The notes: a model not told the origin generated them from the sequence alone. A DNA stretch of 17,396 bases from CAYRZF01 sp964428805 (GCA_964428805.1 CAYRZF010000047.1:1-17396); one strand, 5' to 3'. Counted from the stretch's first letter, positions 1 through 7,098 are shown. Program-made: numbers and translations.

Positions 1-1
1 G

Positions 2-169
2 GGGGTGTGCACGCTGCCGGGCGGGGTGGAGATGGTGATGCCGGGGGACAACGTGACGATGGCGGTGGAGCTGATCACGCCGATCGCGTTGGAGAAGGAG
101 CTGCGGTTTGCGGTCCGGGAGGGGGGGCGGACGGTGGGGGCCGGCGTCGTGGCGGAGATCGCCGAGTAA
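2..169 (+). CDS. tuf: Elongation factor Tu, C-terminal end (partial)
   Basis: This is the last 55 codons of EF-Tu, the GTPase that carries aminoacyl-tRNA to the ribosomal A site; the rest lies upstream of the window. The frame reads GVEMVMPGDNV, then AVELITPIALE, then FAVREGGRTVGAGVVAEI and a TAA stop. That is the conserved end of domain III (beta barrel) and matches the usual EF-Tu C-terminus closely. tuf directly before rpsJ is the common bacterial str-S10 order. Whether this is one of two tuf copies cannot be seen here. Confidence 0.96.
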   Translation, partial: GVCTLPGGVEMVMPGDNVTMAVELITPIALEKELRFAVREGGRTVGAGVVAEIAE

Positions 170-170
170 C

Positions 171-205
171 GAGCGCCATGGCGACGACGGTCCGCACGCC
201 CGAGA
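171..205 (+). repeat. Degenerate type 1 element 5' end
   Basis: Just after the tuf stop the sequence GAGCGCCATG is identical to the first bases of the type 1 copy at 8434 and its upstream flank. The following bases resemble that copy (CGA, then GACGGTCCGCACG against AACCGTCGCACGA). The conserved 3' block of type 1 is absent; a type 2 element follows instead. It is probably a decayed or chimeric left end. The match is short, so confidence is moderate. Confidence 0.4.
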
Positions 206-214
206 CTGGCCGCC

Positions 215-285
215 GTTCGAGCGACGGCTTTGCCGTCGCAACCCCGGGGGGAGGTCTGGGAAGGGGGGCGTAGCCCCCCTCCCAG
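215..285 (+). repeat. Type 2 double-hairpin element, tuf-rpsJ copy
   Basis: The element starts with GTTCGAG and forms two hairpins. The first is an 8-bp stem GCGACGGC/GCCGTCGC (221-228 with 232-239) with a TTT loop. The second is at 256-285: core AGGGGGGC/GCCCCCCT with loop GTA, a bulged A at 261, then CTGGG/CCCAG. The copy at 11303-11373 has the same loops, order and bulge but different stem bases that still pair. There is no T tract after it, so it is not a classical intrinsic terminator. The second hairpin ends 7 nt before the rpsJ start codon. Confidence 0.8.
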
Positions 286-292
286 CGAAGTG

Positions 293-613
293 ATGGTGGC
301 TATTGCCCAAGATCAGAAGATCCGGATCCGCTTGAAGGCCTACGATCACCGGCTCCTCGACCGCTCGGTCAAGGAGATCGTGGAAACCGTAAGGCGGACC
401 GGTGCCCGGGTCTCGGGTCCGGTGCTCCTGCCCACCATCATCAACCGGTGGACGGTGCTCCGCTCCCCCCACGTGGACAAGACTTCCCGCGAGCAGTTCG
501 AGATGCGGACGCACAAGCGCCTCCTGGACATTCTGGATCCCACGCCGCAAACGGTGGACGCGCTCATGAAATTGGATCTGCCGTCGGGCGTTGACGTCGA
601 GCTGAAACTCTAG
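293..613 (+). CDS. rpsJ: 30S ribosomal protein S10
   Basis: S10 is a 30S head protein and, as NusE, part of the antitermination complex. The 106-residue product has the family signature KIRIRLKAYDHRLLD near the N-terminus, then ARVSGPVLLPT, and RTHKRLLDI near the C-terminus, at the usual family length. ATG 293 gives MVAIAQDQKIRIR; GTG 290 and GTG 296 are in-frame alternatives. An ATG at 230 is inside the repeat element and would add residues unlike S10. There is no clear Shine-Dalgarno: the bases upstream are the C-rich arm of the type 2 hairpin. The stop TAG shares its last base with the next repeat. Confidence 0.96.
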   Translation: MVAIAQDQKIRIRLKAYDHRLLDRSVKEIVETVRRTGARVSGPVLLPTIINRWTVLRSPHVDKTSREQFEMRTHKRLLDILDPTPQTVDALMKLDLPSGVDVELKL

Positions 614-801
614 TGCCATGCCGATAACCATCGCACGACCCGCTTCGCGGGTGCCCGTTAAGGTTGGCCTTCGGCCATTGATCAGCGTCGGTCGTCGCCA
701 CTCCTCTGCGGGCACCGCGTCCGGCCGAAGGCCGGCGTGGTCGTTACGCTCCGGTCGGCTCCTCCCTCGGGCCTTGGGCTGCTCGGTTCTCGACATGGCA
801 C
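613..801 (+). repeat. Type 1 palindromic element, rpsJ-rplC copy
   Basis: This 189-nt element fills nearly all of the rpsJ-rplC gap. The ends are imperfect inverted repeats: GTGCCATGCCGATAACC at 613-629 against the reverse complement GTGCCATGTCGAGAACC at 785-801. Internal hairpins: ACCCGC/GCGGGT with loop TTC (638-652), TGGCC/GGCCA with loop TTC (665-677), and CCGGCC/GGCCGG with loop GAA (721-735) extended by CG/CG past a bulged T at 720. Block 666-716 differs at 5 of 51 positions from 8508-8558. Block 745-798 differs at 2 of 54 positions from 8587-8640 and at 3 of 54 from 11240-11293. Confidence 0.85.
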
Positions 802-822
802 GATGCTGAGAGGGCGACCAGC

Positions 823-1488
823 GTGGCGATGAAAGAGGGGCTGATCGGCCGAAAGATGGGGATGACCCAGCTCTTCGGCGACGACGGGAGGCAGATCCCC
901 GTTACCGTGATTCAGGCCGGCCCCTGCCCGATCGTGGAAGTGCGGGAGAAAGGGCGGCACGGTTACAACGCGCTCCAACTCGGATTCGAGCCGAAGACGA
1001 AGAACGTCACCAAGCCGCGCGCCGGCCACTTCAAGAAGGCCAACGTGCCCCCCATGGGAGTGCTCCGGGAGCTCCGGTTGGAGAAGGTGGACGGGTATGA
1101 GGTGGGCCAGACTCTCAGCGTTGTCCTCTTTGCTCCGGGCGAGCTGGTGGACGTGAGCGGCGTTTCCAAGGGGAAGGGGTTTCAGGGCGGCGTCAAGCGG
1201 CACGGCTGGCATGGCGGGGGCGCGAGTCACGGTTCCATGTTCCATCGGGCGCCGGGGTCGATCGGCGCCTCGTCCGATCCCTCCCGCGTCTGGCCCGGGC
1301 ATCATCTACCGGGCCGGATGGGAGGCGACCGCCGAACGGTGCTGAACCTCCCCGTCGTCCGCGTGCTTCCCGAGCAGAACCTCCTGGTGGTCCGGGGTGC
1401 GGTGCCCGGGCCCATCGGGAGCCTGGTGGTGGTGAGAAAGAGCGTCAAATTGACCAAAGCGCAGCAGCGTGCGCGGAAGGCTGAGTAG
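823..1488 (+). CDS. rplC: 50S ribosomal protein L3
   Basis: L3 is an early-assembly 23S rRNA binder that reaches towards the peptidyl-transferase centre. The 221-residue product shows KEGLIGRKMGMTQLF at the N-terminus, VSGVSKGKGFQGGVKRH around residues 105-125, then ASHGSMFHRAPGSIG and PGRMGGDRRTVLNLPVV, all L3 signatures. GTG 823 is preferred because GAGAGG at 808-813 lies 9 nt upstream; ATG 829 is an in-frame alternative. The loop has SIGASSDP where E. coli has the methylated glutamine (SIGQNQTP), so that modification is not expected. It follows the type 1 repeat and precedes rplD by 2 nt. Confidence 0.96.
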   Translation: MAMKEGLIGRKMGMTQLFGDDGRQIPVTVIQAGPCPIVEVREKGRHGYNALQLGFEPKTKNVTKPRAGHFKKANVPPMGVLRELRLEKVDGYEVGQTLSVVLFAPGELVDVSGVSKGKGFQGGVKRHGWHGGGASHGSMFHRAPGSIGASSDPSRVWPGHHLPGRMGGDRRTVLNLPVVRVLPEQNLLVVRGAVPGPIGSLVVVRKSVKLTKAQQRARKAE

Positions 1489-1490
1489 CC

Positions 1491-2120
1491 ATGCCGCAGG
1501 TTGCCGTCCTCGATCAAACCGGGAAAGCGAAGGAGACGCTCGAGCTCCGGCCTGAGGTGTTTGGGGTCGAGGTGAGGGTTCCGCTCCTGCACCAGGCGGT
1601 CACGCGGGAACTGGCGGGCCGCCGGGCCGGCACCCATGACACCAAGGGTCGCAGTGAGGTCTCCGGGGGCGGCAGGAAGCCCTGGCGCCAGAAGGGGACC
1701 GGCCGGGCGCGTCAGGGCTCGATCCGGGCACCTCAGTGGCGAAAAGGAGGAACCGTGTTCGGTCCCACGCCGCGGAGCTACGCGCAGAAGATGCCCCGAA
1801 AGGCACGGCGGGAAGCTCTGAGGGCGGCGCTGACTGACACGGTGAACTCGGGGGAGCTGAAGGTGGTGGATCGACTGGACCTCCAGGAGCCTAAGACCCG
1901 AACGCTGGCCCGTCATCTCGCCGGCTTGGGCCTCAAGCCGGTCCCCACGCTCTTGGTGGTTCAGGAGATCACCGGGTCGCTGGCCCTGGCGTCCCGGAAC
2001 CTGCCGTGGCTGACCGTCGAGACCCCGTCCCGCGTCTCGGTGCACCGGCTGCTGCGCCACGATCAAGTTTTGTTCGAACGCGCCGCGCTGCTGGCCCTCG
2101 AGGAGGAACTGGCAAAGTGA
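1491..2120 (+). CDS. rplD: 50S ribosomal protein L4
   Basis: L4 lines the exit tunnel through its long internal loop and in E. coli also represses the S10 operon. The 209-residue product has the tunnel-loop signature GGRKPWRQKGTGRARQGS around residues 60-77, then GGTVFGPTPRSYAQKMP, and a conserved C-terminal half. The ATG lies 2 nt after rplC and the stop TGA overlaps the rplW start. Whether L4 controls this operon cannot be judged: the leader upstream of rpsJ is occupied by a repeat and shows no recognisable L4 target. Confidence 0.95.
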   Translation: MPQVAVLDQTGKAKETLELRPEVFGVEVRVPLLHQAVTRELAGRRAGTHDTKGRSEVSGGGRKPWRQKGTGRARQGSIRAPQWRKGGTVFGPTPRSYAQKMPRKARREALRAALTDTVNSGELKVVDRLDLQEPKTRTLARHLAGLGLKPVPTLLVVQEITGSLALASRNLPWLTVETPSRVSVHRLLRHDQVLFERAALLALEEELAK

Positions 2121-2407
2121 GGGACCCGCGGCAGGTGGTGGTGCGTCCGCTCATGACCGAAAAGAGCATGCGCATGAAAGACGAGCGCAACGCCGTCACC
2201 TTCCAGGTGGTGCCCGACGCCAACAAAGTGGAGATTCGTCAGGCGGTGGAGATGATTTTTAACGTGAAGGTCCGCGCGGTCCGGACCTCGACCGTGGAAG
2301 GGAAGCTGAAGCGGATGGGCCGTCACGCGGGGCGACGTCCCTCCTGGAAGAAGGCCGTCGTGACGCTCGCGCCGGGCCACAAGATCGAGTTAGTCGAGGG
2401 CGTGTAG
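2117..2407 (+). CDS. rplW: 50S ribosomal protein L23
   Basis: L23 sits at the tunnel exit and is the docking site for trigger factor and SRP. The 96-residue product reads VVVRPLMTEKSMRM, then FQVVPDANKVEIRQAVE and VRAVRTSTVEGKLKRMG, which is L23 throughout. The start is GTG 2117 in a GTGA overlap with the rplD stop, with GAGGAGG at 2099-2105 about 11 nt upstream. A longer reading frame from 2006 would add 37 residues encoded inside rplD and is rejected. This is a translationally coupled pair with rplD. Confidence 0.95.
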   Translation: MRDPRQVVVRPLMTEKSMRMKDERNAVTFQVVPDANKVEIRQAVEMIFNVKVRAVRTSTVEGKLKRMGRHAGRRPSWKKAVVTLAPGHKIELVEGV

Positions 2408-2411
2408 AGCC

Positions 2412-3233
2412 ATGGGGATCAAGATCCTGAAGCCGTCGTCGCCGGCCCGGCGCTACCTGACCCACCTCACCAATGAGGAGATCACGCGGAAGCAGCCGGA
2501 GAAGAGCCTGCTCCGTCCTAAGGGCCGGACCGCCGGGCGGAACGTCTACGGCCGGATCACGGTCCGCCATCGGGGGGGCGGTCACAAGCGCCGGTTCCGC
2601 GTCATCGATTTCCGCCGGGAGAAGTGGGGGATTCCCGCGAAAGTGGCGGCGATCGAGTATGATCCCAACCGTTCGGCCCGCATCGCGCTCTTGCATTACC
2701 GGGATGGCGAGAAGCGGTACATCATCGCTCCTCTCGGCCTTCGGGTGGGGCACACGCTCATGTCGGGACCGCAGGCCGACATCCTGCCGGGAAACGCGCT
2801 CCCGCTCAAGAACATCCCGCTCGGGACGATGGTCCACAACCTGGAGCTGCAGCCCGGCAAGGGCGCCCAGCTGTGCCGGAGCGCCGGGTCCCAGGCCCAG
2901 CTCCTGGCCAAAGAGGGAGATCACGCGCAGGTGAAGCTTCCCTCCAGCGAGATTCGCATGGTCAGGCTGGATTGCATGGCCACGGTCGGGCAGGTCGGAA
3001 ACCTGGACCACGGGAACATCTCGGTGGGCAAGGCCGGGCGAGTCCGGTGGCGTGGCTTCCGTCCGACGGTGCGCGGCACCGCCATGAACCCGGTGGACCA
3101 CCCCATGGGCGGCGGCGAAGGACGGGGAAAAGGGAATCATCCGATGACGCCGTGGGGGAAGCCCACCAAGGGCTATAAGACCCGCAAGACCGCTCCCTCC
3201 GATCGGTATATCGTGGCACGCCGGAAAAAGTAA
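2412..3233 (+). CDS. rplB: 50S ribosomal protein L2
   Basis: L2 is a primary 23S rRNA binder needed for subunit joining and peptidyl-transferase activity. The 273-residue product has the RNA-binding N-terminal domain (GRITVRHRGGGHKRRFR, about residues 47-63) and the C-terminal signature AMNPVDHPMGGGEGR around residues 224-238. H230 corresponds to the functionally important histidine. The residue two places later is Met232 where many bacteria have His (DHPHGGG). Length is normal. It starts 4 nt after rplW. Confidence 0.97.
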   Translation: MGIKILKPSSPARRYLTHLTNEEITRKQPEKSLLRPKGRTAGRNVYGRITVRHRGGGHKRRFRVIDFRREKWGIPAKVAAIEYDPNRSARIALLHYRDGEKRYIIAPLGLRVGHTLMSGPQADILPGNALPLKNIPLGTMVHNLELQPGKGAQLCRSAGSQAQLLAKEGDHAQVKLPSSEIRMVRLDCMATVGQVGNLDHGNISVGKAGRVRWRGFRPTVRGTAMNPVDHPMGGGEGRGKGNHPMTPWGKPTKGYKTRKTAPSDRYIVARRKK

Positions 3234-3244
3234 GGGGGACCGGG

Positions 3245-3532
3245 ATGGGACGATCGCTGAAGAAGGGGCCGTACGTGGACGCGACGCTGCTCGGCCGAGT
3301 GGAAGGGATGAACCGGTCTCGTCAGAAGAAGGTGCTAAAGACCTGGTCCCGCCGGTCCACGATCCTGCCTGAGTTCGTCGGGCACACCCTGGCGGTCCAC
3401 AACGGCAAGAAGTTCATCCCGGTGTACATCACCGAAAACATGGTGGGCCACCGGCTCGGCGAGTTCGCCCTGACGCGAACGTTCAAGGCCCACGGGTCGG
3501 CTCAAAAGGCCACAACCGAAGTCAAAACATGA
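3245..3532 (+). CDS. rpsS: 30S ribosomal protein S19
   Basis: S19 binds the 30S head with S13 and contacts the A-site finger region. The 95-residue product starts MGRSLKKGPYVD, continues KTWSRRSTILPEFVGHT and VYITENMVGHRLGEFALTRTF, all standard S19 motifs at standard length. GGGGGACCGGG lies just before the ATG. The stop TGA overlaps the rplV start as ATGA. Confidence 0.97.
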   Translation: MGRSLKKGPYVDATLLGRVEGMNRSRQKKVLKTWSRRSTILPEFVGHTLAVHNGKKFIPVYITENMVGHRLGEFALTRTFKAHGSAQKATTEVKT

Positions 3533-3963
3533 AGACCAAGGCAGTGGCGCGGTTTGTGAGGGTGCCGGCGCGCAAGGCGGGCCTGGTGCTCGACCAGCTG
3601 CGGGGGAAGCGGGTATCGGAAGCCCTTCAAATTCTCCCGTACATCCGCCGGGCCGCGGCGAGGCTGGTGGAGAAGGTCCTTCGCTCCGCCATAGCCAATG
3701 CGGAGCATAACCATCAGGTGCGGACCCTGGACGATCTTCGAATCGTGCAGGCGTTCGCCGACGGCGGTCCCTCGATGAAGCGCGTCCAGCCGCGAGCCAT
3801 GGGACGCGCGTTCTTCATCCGCCACCGAACGAGCCATCTCACCATCGTGCTGAGCGACGAGCCGGTCGTCCGAGAAAAAGGCCGCAGGGCTGCCGCGGGC
3901 CCGTCCCGGACGCCGGAGAGCCGTGCCGCCGGCGCGGCAGTACGCGCGGGTCGAAAGGGTTAG
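3529..3963 (+). CDS. rplV: 50S ribosomal protein L22
   Basis: L22 binds all domains of 23S rRNA and its beta hairpin narrows the exit tunnel. The core (residues 1 to about 112) has ARFVRVPARKAGLVLDQLRGK at the N-terminus and RVQPRAMGRAFFIRHRTSHLTIVL at the end. A basic, Ala/Arg/Gly-rich tail of about 30 residues follows, making the protein 144 residues against about 110-120 in typical members. The start is ATG 3529 in an ATGA overlap with rpsS. The tail is probably disordered and rRNA-binding (inference). Confidence 0.94.
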   Translation: MKTKAVARFVRVPARKAGLVLDQLRGKRVSEALQILPYIRRAAARLVEKVLRSAIANAEHNHQVRTLDDLRIVQAFADGGPSMKRVQPRAMGRAFFIRHRTSHLTIVLSDEPVVREKGRRAAAGPSRTPESRAAGAAVRAGRKG

Positions 3964-3965
3964 AC

Positions 3966-4613
3966 ATGGGGCAGAAGACGCATCCGGTCGGGTTCCGGTT
4001 GGGGACCACGCGCACGTGGAGCTCCCGGTGGTTTGCGACCAAGGGGTACGCCGCGCTCTTGCACGAAGACGTGAAGATCCGCCGGCACATCAAGCAGGAG
4101 CTGTACCACGCCGGAATCTCACGGATTGACATCGAGCGATCGGCTAACCGCGCCCGGATCAGCATCCATACCGCGCGGCCCGGCATCATCATCGGGCGCA
4201 AGGGCTCGGAGGTGGAGAAGCTGAAGAACGAGCTCCAGACCCGGACCGGCAAGGAGATCTACCTCAACATCGAGGAGGTCATCCACCCCGAACTGGACGC
4301 TCAGCTGGTGGCCGAGAACGTGGCTCTGCAGCTCCAGAAGCGAGTGGCGTTCAGGCGCGCGATGAAGAAGGCCGTGACGTCGGCGCTCAGGCTCGGGGCG
4401 GACGGGATCAGGATCGCGTGCGCTGGCCGACTGGGGGGCGGCGAGATCGCCCGACGCGAATGGTACCGGGATGGGCGCGTGCCGCTCCACACCATTCGCG
4501 CGGACATCGATTACGGCTTGGCGGAAGCCCACACCACCCACGGGGCGATCGGTGTCAAGGTGTGGATTTTCAAGGGCGAGGTCTTGGTGACCCAGCCGGT
4601 GGTGGAGACTTAA
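3966..4613 (+). CDS. rpsC: 30S ribosomal protein S3
   Basis: S3 lies at the mRNA entry channel and takes part in helicase action on mRNA. The 215-residue product begins MGQKTHPVGFRLG and has a type II KH domain with RPGIIIGRKGSEVEKL at about residues 71-86 (GRKG is the GxxG loop). The C-terminal domain carries GGGEIARREWYRDGRVPLHT and the closing GVKVWIFKGEVL. Length is normal. It begins 2 nt after rplV. Confidence 0.97.
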   Translation: MGQKTHPVGFRLGTTRTWSSRWFATKGYAALLHEDVKIRRHIKQELYHAGISRIDIERSANRARISIHTARPGIIIGRKGSEVEKLKNELQTRTGKEIYLNIEEVIHPELDAQLVAENVALQLQKRVAFRRAMKKAVTSALRLGADGIRIACAGRLGGGEIARREWYRDGRVPLHTIRADIDYGLAEAHTTHGAIGVKVWIFKGEVLVTQPVVET

Positions 4614-4625
4614 AGGGCACCCCCG

Positions 4626-5039
4626 ATGTTGATGCCGAAGCGGGTGAAGTACCGGAAGGCTCAGCGCGGTCGGATGAAGGGTGTGGCCGTTCGCGGCTCA
4701 ACTCTGGCCTTTGGGGACTACGGCCTCAAGGCCCTGGAGCCGGGGTGGGTCACCAACCGGCAGATCGAGGCCGCGCGCGTCTCGCTCAGCCGCTCGGTCA
4801 AACGGGGCGGGAAGATCTGGATCCGGGTGTTTCCCGATAAGCCGGTCACCAAGAAACCGGCGGAGACTCGCATGGGCAAGGGGAAGGGAAACCCGGAGTC
4901 GTGGGTCGCCGTCGTCAAGCCCGGGCGGATCCTCTATGAGATGGAGGGGGCGACCGAGGCCGATGCCCGGGAAGCCATACGGCTCGCGGGCCGGAAGCTC
5001 GGGATAGCCACGAAGTTCGTGAGCCGGACGCGGGTCTAG
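4626..5039 (+). CDS. rplP: 50S ribosomal protein L16
   Basis: L16 positions the A-site and P-site tRNAs in the 50S subunit. The 137-residue product starts MLMPKRVKYRKAQRG and contains GLKALEPGWVTNRQIEAAR, KIWIRVFPDKPVTKKPAETRMG and GKGNPESWVAVVKPG. Arg82 in ETRMGKGKG is the position of the hydroxylated arginine of E. coli L16; nothing in the window shows whether it is modified here. The gap to rpsC is 12 nt. Confidence 0.96.
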   Translation: MLMPKRVKYRKAQRGRMKGVAVRGSTLAFGDYGLKALEPGWVTNRQIEAARVSLSRSVKRGGKIWIRVFPDKPVTKKPAETRMGKGKGNPESWVAVVKPGRILYEMEGATEADAREAIRLAGRKLGIATKFVSRTRV

Positions 5040-5042
5040 GCG

Positions 5043-5249
5043 ATGAAGCCGGCCAAGTGGCGTGACCTTTCGGACGAAGAGCTGCGGCAGCGGGTCAAGG
5101 AACTGACCGAGGAGATTTTTAACTTGAGGTTCCAGCTTGCCATGGGGGTGGCCAAGAACCCCGCCCGGGTGGAGCAGGCCAAGCGCGACCTGGCCCGCGC
5201 CAGGACGATCCTGCGCGAGCGGGAGCTGAACCTCACGAGGACCGCATGA
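5043..5249 (+). CDS. rpmC: 50S ribosomal protein L29
   Basis: L29 is a small two-helix protein next to L23 at the tunnel exit. The 68-residue product has the typical LSDEELRQRVKELTEEIFNLRFQLA helix and the second helix with RVEQAKRDLARARTILRERE. It lies 3 nt after rplP, and its stop overlaps the rpsQ start as ATGA. Confidence 0.95.
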   Translation: MKPAKWRDLSDEELRQRVKELTEEIFNLRFQLAMGVAKNPARVEQAKRDLARARTILRERELNLTRTA

Positions 5250-5509
5250 CGGGAGAGGCTTCCGTGGGAGAGCGGAAAACTCGGAAAGGGGTCGTCGTGA
5301 GCGACCGGATGCAGAAGACCCGCGTGGTGATGATCGAGCGGGTGTACCGTCATCCGCGATATGAGCGCGTGATCAGGCGCTCGAAGAAGCTGAAAGCTCA
5401 CGACGAGGCGAACGCGAGCCGCGTGGGAGACCGCGTGCTGATTGAAGAGACGCGGCCCACGTCAAAGGAAAAGCGGTGGCGGATCCTGGAGATCCTCACT
5501 CGCGCCTGA
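5246..5509 (+). CDS. rpsQ: 30S ribosomal protein S17
   Basis: S17 is an OB-fold 16S rRNA binder and early assembly protein. The 87-residue product has KGVVVSDRMQKTRVVMIER, YERVIRRSKKLKAHDE and VGDRVLIEETRPTSKEKRW, the S17 signatures. ATG 5246 overlaps the rpmC stop and has GAGG about 5 nt upstream. An in-frame GTG at 5264 would remove six residues but is less well placed. It is the last gene of the S10 set. Confidence 0.96.
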   Translation: MTGEASVGERKTRKGVVVSDRMQKTRVVMIERVYRHPRYERVIRRSKKLKAHDEANASRVGDRVLIEETRPTSKEKRWRILEILTRA

Positions 5510-5518
5510 GATCGCGGG

Positions 5519-5887
5519 ATGATTCAGCCGAGAACAATGCTCGAGGTGGCCGACAATTCCGGGGCCAAGAAGGTCCAGTGCATCCGGGTCATGGGCGGGT
5601 CTCACAAAAAGTACGCCAGCCTGGGGGACACGATCATCGTCGCGGTTAAAGAGGCGGCTCCCGACGGCACGGTGAAGAAGGGCGAGGTTGCCCGCGCGGT
5701 GGTCGTGCGCACGGTGAAAGAGGTCCGGCGGCGGGACGGATCGTACATCCGCTTCGACCGGAACGCGGCGGTGCTCCTGAACCCGCAGAACAACCCCATT
5801 GGGACTCGCATTTTCGGACCCGTGGCGAGGGAGCTGAGGGACAAGCAGTACACCAAGATCATCTCCTTGGCTCCTGAGGTGATCTGA
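5519..5887 (+). CDS. rplN: 50S ribosomal protein L14
   Basis: L14 forms part of an intersubunit bridge and is the target of the RsfS silencing factor. The 122-residue product starts MIQPRTMLEVADNSGAKKVQ and has GDTIIVAVKEAAPDG, then FDRNAAVLLNPQNNPIGTRIFGPV, at exactly the usual length. It is the first gene of the spc set. Only 9 nt separate it from rpsQ, so no independent promoter is visible and the S10 and spc sets are probably co-transcribed. Confidence 0.97.
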   Translation: MIQPRTMLEVADNSGAKKVQCIRVMGGSHKKYASLGDTIIVAVKEAAPDGTVKKGEVARAVVVRTVKEVRRRDGSYIRFDRNAAVLLNPQNNPIGTRIFGPVARELRDKQYTKIISLAPEVI

Positions 5888-5889
5888 AA

Positions 5890-6216
5890 ATGCTCGTCGC
5901 GCACGTGCGGCGGGGGGATACCGTGCTGGTGATTGCCGGCAAGGAGCGGGGCAAGCGTGGGAAGGTGCTTGTGGTGCTTCCGGGCAAGGGGCGCGTGATC
6001 GTCGAGAAGGTCAACATGATCAAGCGCCACCAGCGTCCGACACAGAAGCTCCGTCAGGGAGGGATCATCGAACGGGAAGGGGCGCTGAATCTCGCCAACG
6101 TGATGGTGGTCTGCTCCAAATGTGATCGGCCGACCAGGACCGGCATCCAGATGCTCGAGGAGGGCAAGAAGGCCAGGGTCTGCAAGCGATGCCGGGAAAT
6201 CATCGACCGGACGTAG
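5890..6216 (+). CDS. rplX: 50S ribosomal protein L24
   Basis: L24 is one of the two assembly initiators of the 50S subunit. The 108-residue product has the KOW motif region GDTVLVIAGKERGKRGKV, then KVNMIKRHQRPTQ and a C-terminal ribbon with two CxxC pairs (C75/C78 and C98/C101). The ribbon probably binds zinc, as in other cysteine-bearing L24 proteins. It starts 2 nt after rplN. Confidence 0.96.
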   Translation: MLVAHVRRGDTVLVIAGKERGKRGKVLVVLPGKGRVIVEKVNMIKRHQRPTQKLRQGGIIEREGALNLANVMVVCSKCDRPTRTGIQMLEEGKKARVCKRCREIIDRT

Positions 6217-6236
6217 GCGGGGGTTCCAGCGGGCGT

Positions 6237-6896
6237 ATGGCAAAGGCGGAGAAGGCTCAGGTTGCGAAGGCCGGACCGAAGACGGGCGGCAAGGACAAGG
6301 CCGCCCCCCAGGAGGCGCCGGCGGCCCCGTCCAGGCCGAAGGCCCTCGGGAAGGAGCCGCCGCGGCTCCGGGAGCGATTCAGGAAGCTGGTGGTTCCCAC
6401 GCTCATGCGGGAACGGGGCTACACGAATCCCTTCCAGGTTCCTCGGCTGGAAAAGGTCGTGATTAACATGGGAGTGGGAGAGGGGAAGGAAAATGCCAAG
6501 GCGCTGGACTTCGCGACCGGCGATCTGGTAGCGATCACCGGCCAGCGTCCCGTCATTACCCGCGCCAAAAAATCGATTGCGAACTTCAAGCTGCGGGCGG
6601 GGGTCCCGATCGGGGCCAAGGTCACCCTCCGGGGAGCCCGAATGTACGAGTTCCTGGATCGCCTGATCAACGTGGCATTGCCGAGGGTGTGGGATTTCAG
6701 GGGGGTGTCGCCGAAGGCTTTTGACGGTCGCGGCAACTTCGCTCTGGGCCTGAAGGAACAGGTGATCTTTCCGGAAGTCGTGTACGACAAGATCGACAAG
6801 ATGCGTGGCATGGACGTGATCATTGTGACCAGCGCCAGGACCGACGAGGAGGCGAAGGCGCTCCTCGCGCAGTTGGGGATGCCCTTCAGGGAGTGA
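6237..6896 (+). CDS. rplE: 50S ribosomal protein L5 with N-terminal extension
   Basis: L5 binds 5S rRNA and contacts the P-site tRNA. The core starts near residue 43 (RLRERFRKLVVPTLM) and contains NPFQVPRLEKVVINMGVGE, ITGQRPVITRAKKSIANFKLR, GAKVTLRGARMYEFLDRL and GLKEQVIFPEV. Before it lies an Ala/Lys/Pro-rich extension of about 42 residues. The protein is 219 residues against about 180 in the family. No ATG, GTG or TTG closer to the core fits; ATG 6189 lies inside rplX. The extension is probably disordered and basic, possibly rRNA-binding (inference). Confidence 0.93.
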   Translation: MAKAEKAQVAKAGPKTGGKDKAAPQEAPAAPSRPKALGKEPPRLRERFRKLVVPTLMRERGYTNPFQVPRLEKVVINMGVGEGKENAKALDFATGDLVAITGQRPVITRAKKSIANFKLRAGVPIGAKVTLRGARMYEFLDRLINVALPRVWDFRGVSPKAFDGRGNFALGLKEQVIFPEVVYDKIDKMRGMDVIIVTSARTDEEAKALLAQLGMPFRE

Positions 6897-6899
6897 GAG

Positions 6900-7085
6900 A
6901 TGGCGAAGACCGCGCTGATAAACAAGGCCTTGCGCCCCCCCAAGTTCAAGGTGCGGGCCTACCGCCGCTGCAAGCTGTGCGGCCGGCCGCGGGGGTGTCT
7001 CAGAAAGTTCGACATGTGCCGGATCTGCTTCCGGGAGCTGGCCCTCAAGGGCGAGGTTCCGGGAGTGATCAAGGCCTCCTGGTAG
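6900..7085 (+). CDS. rpsZ: 30S ribosomal protein S14, zinc-binding short form
   Basis: S14 is a 30S head protein. This 61-residue type Z form has RRCKLCGRPRG and MCRICFRELA, giving the zinc ligands C24, C27, C40 and C43; an extra cysteine occurs at 33. The longer cysteine-free paralogue used under zinc limitation in some bacteria is not in the window. It lies 3 nt after rplE and 13 nt before rpsH, its standard place in the spc operon. Confidence 0.97.
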   Translation: MAKTALINKALRPPKFKVRAYRRCKLCGRPRGCLRKFDMCRICFRELALKGEVPGVIKASW

Positions 7086-7098
7086 GAGTGGCCAGGGA

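Noticed and set aside
256..285. Reading the type 2 hairpin as an intrinsic terminator after tuf
   Set aside because: No T tract follows; the next bases are GCGAAGTGATGG, and the same hairpin type occurs upstream of adk within the operon.
230..292. Upstream ATG 230 as the start of S10
   Set aside because: The added residues would be encoded by the repeat hairpins and have no counterpart in S10; ATG 293 gives the family N-terminus.
618..809. Annotating the reading frames inside the type 1 elements as small protein genes
   Set aside because: Both strands are equally open, the few differences among copies do not favour third codon positions in either frame, and no clear ribosome site is present. 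Treated as repeat.
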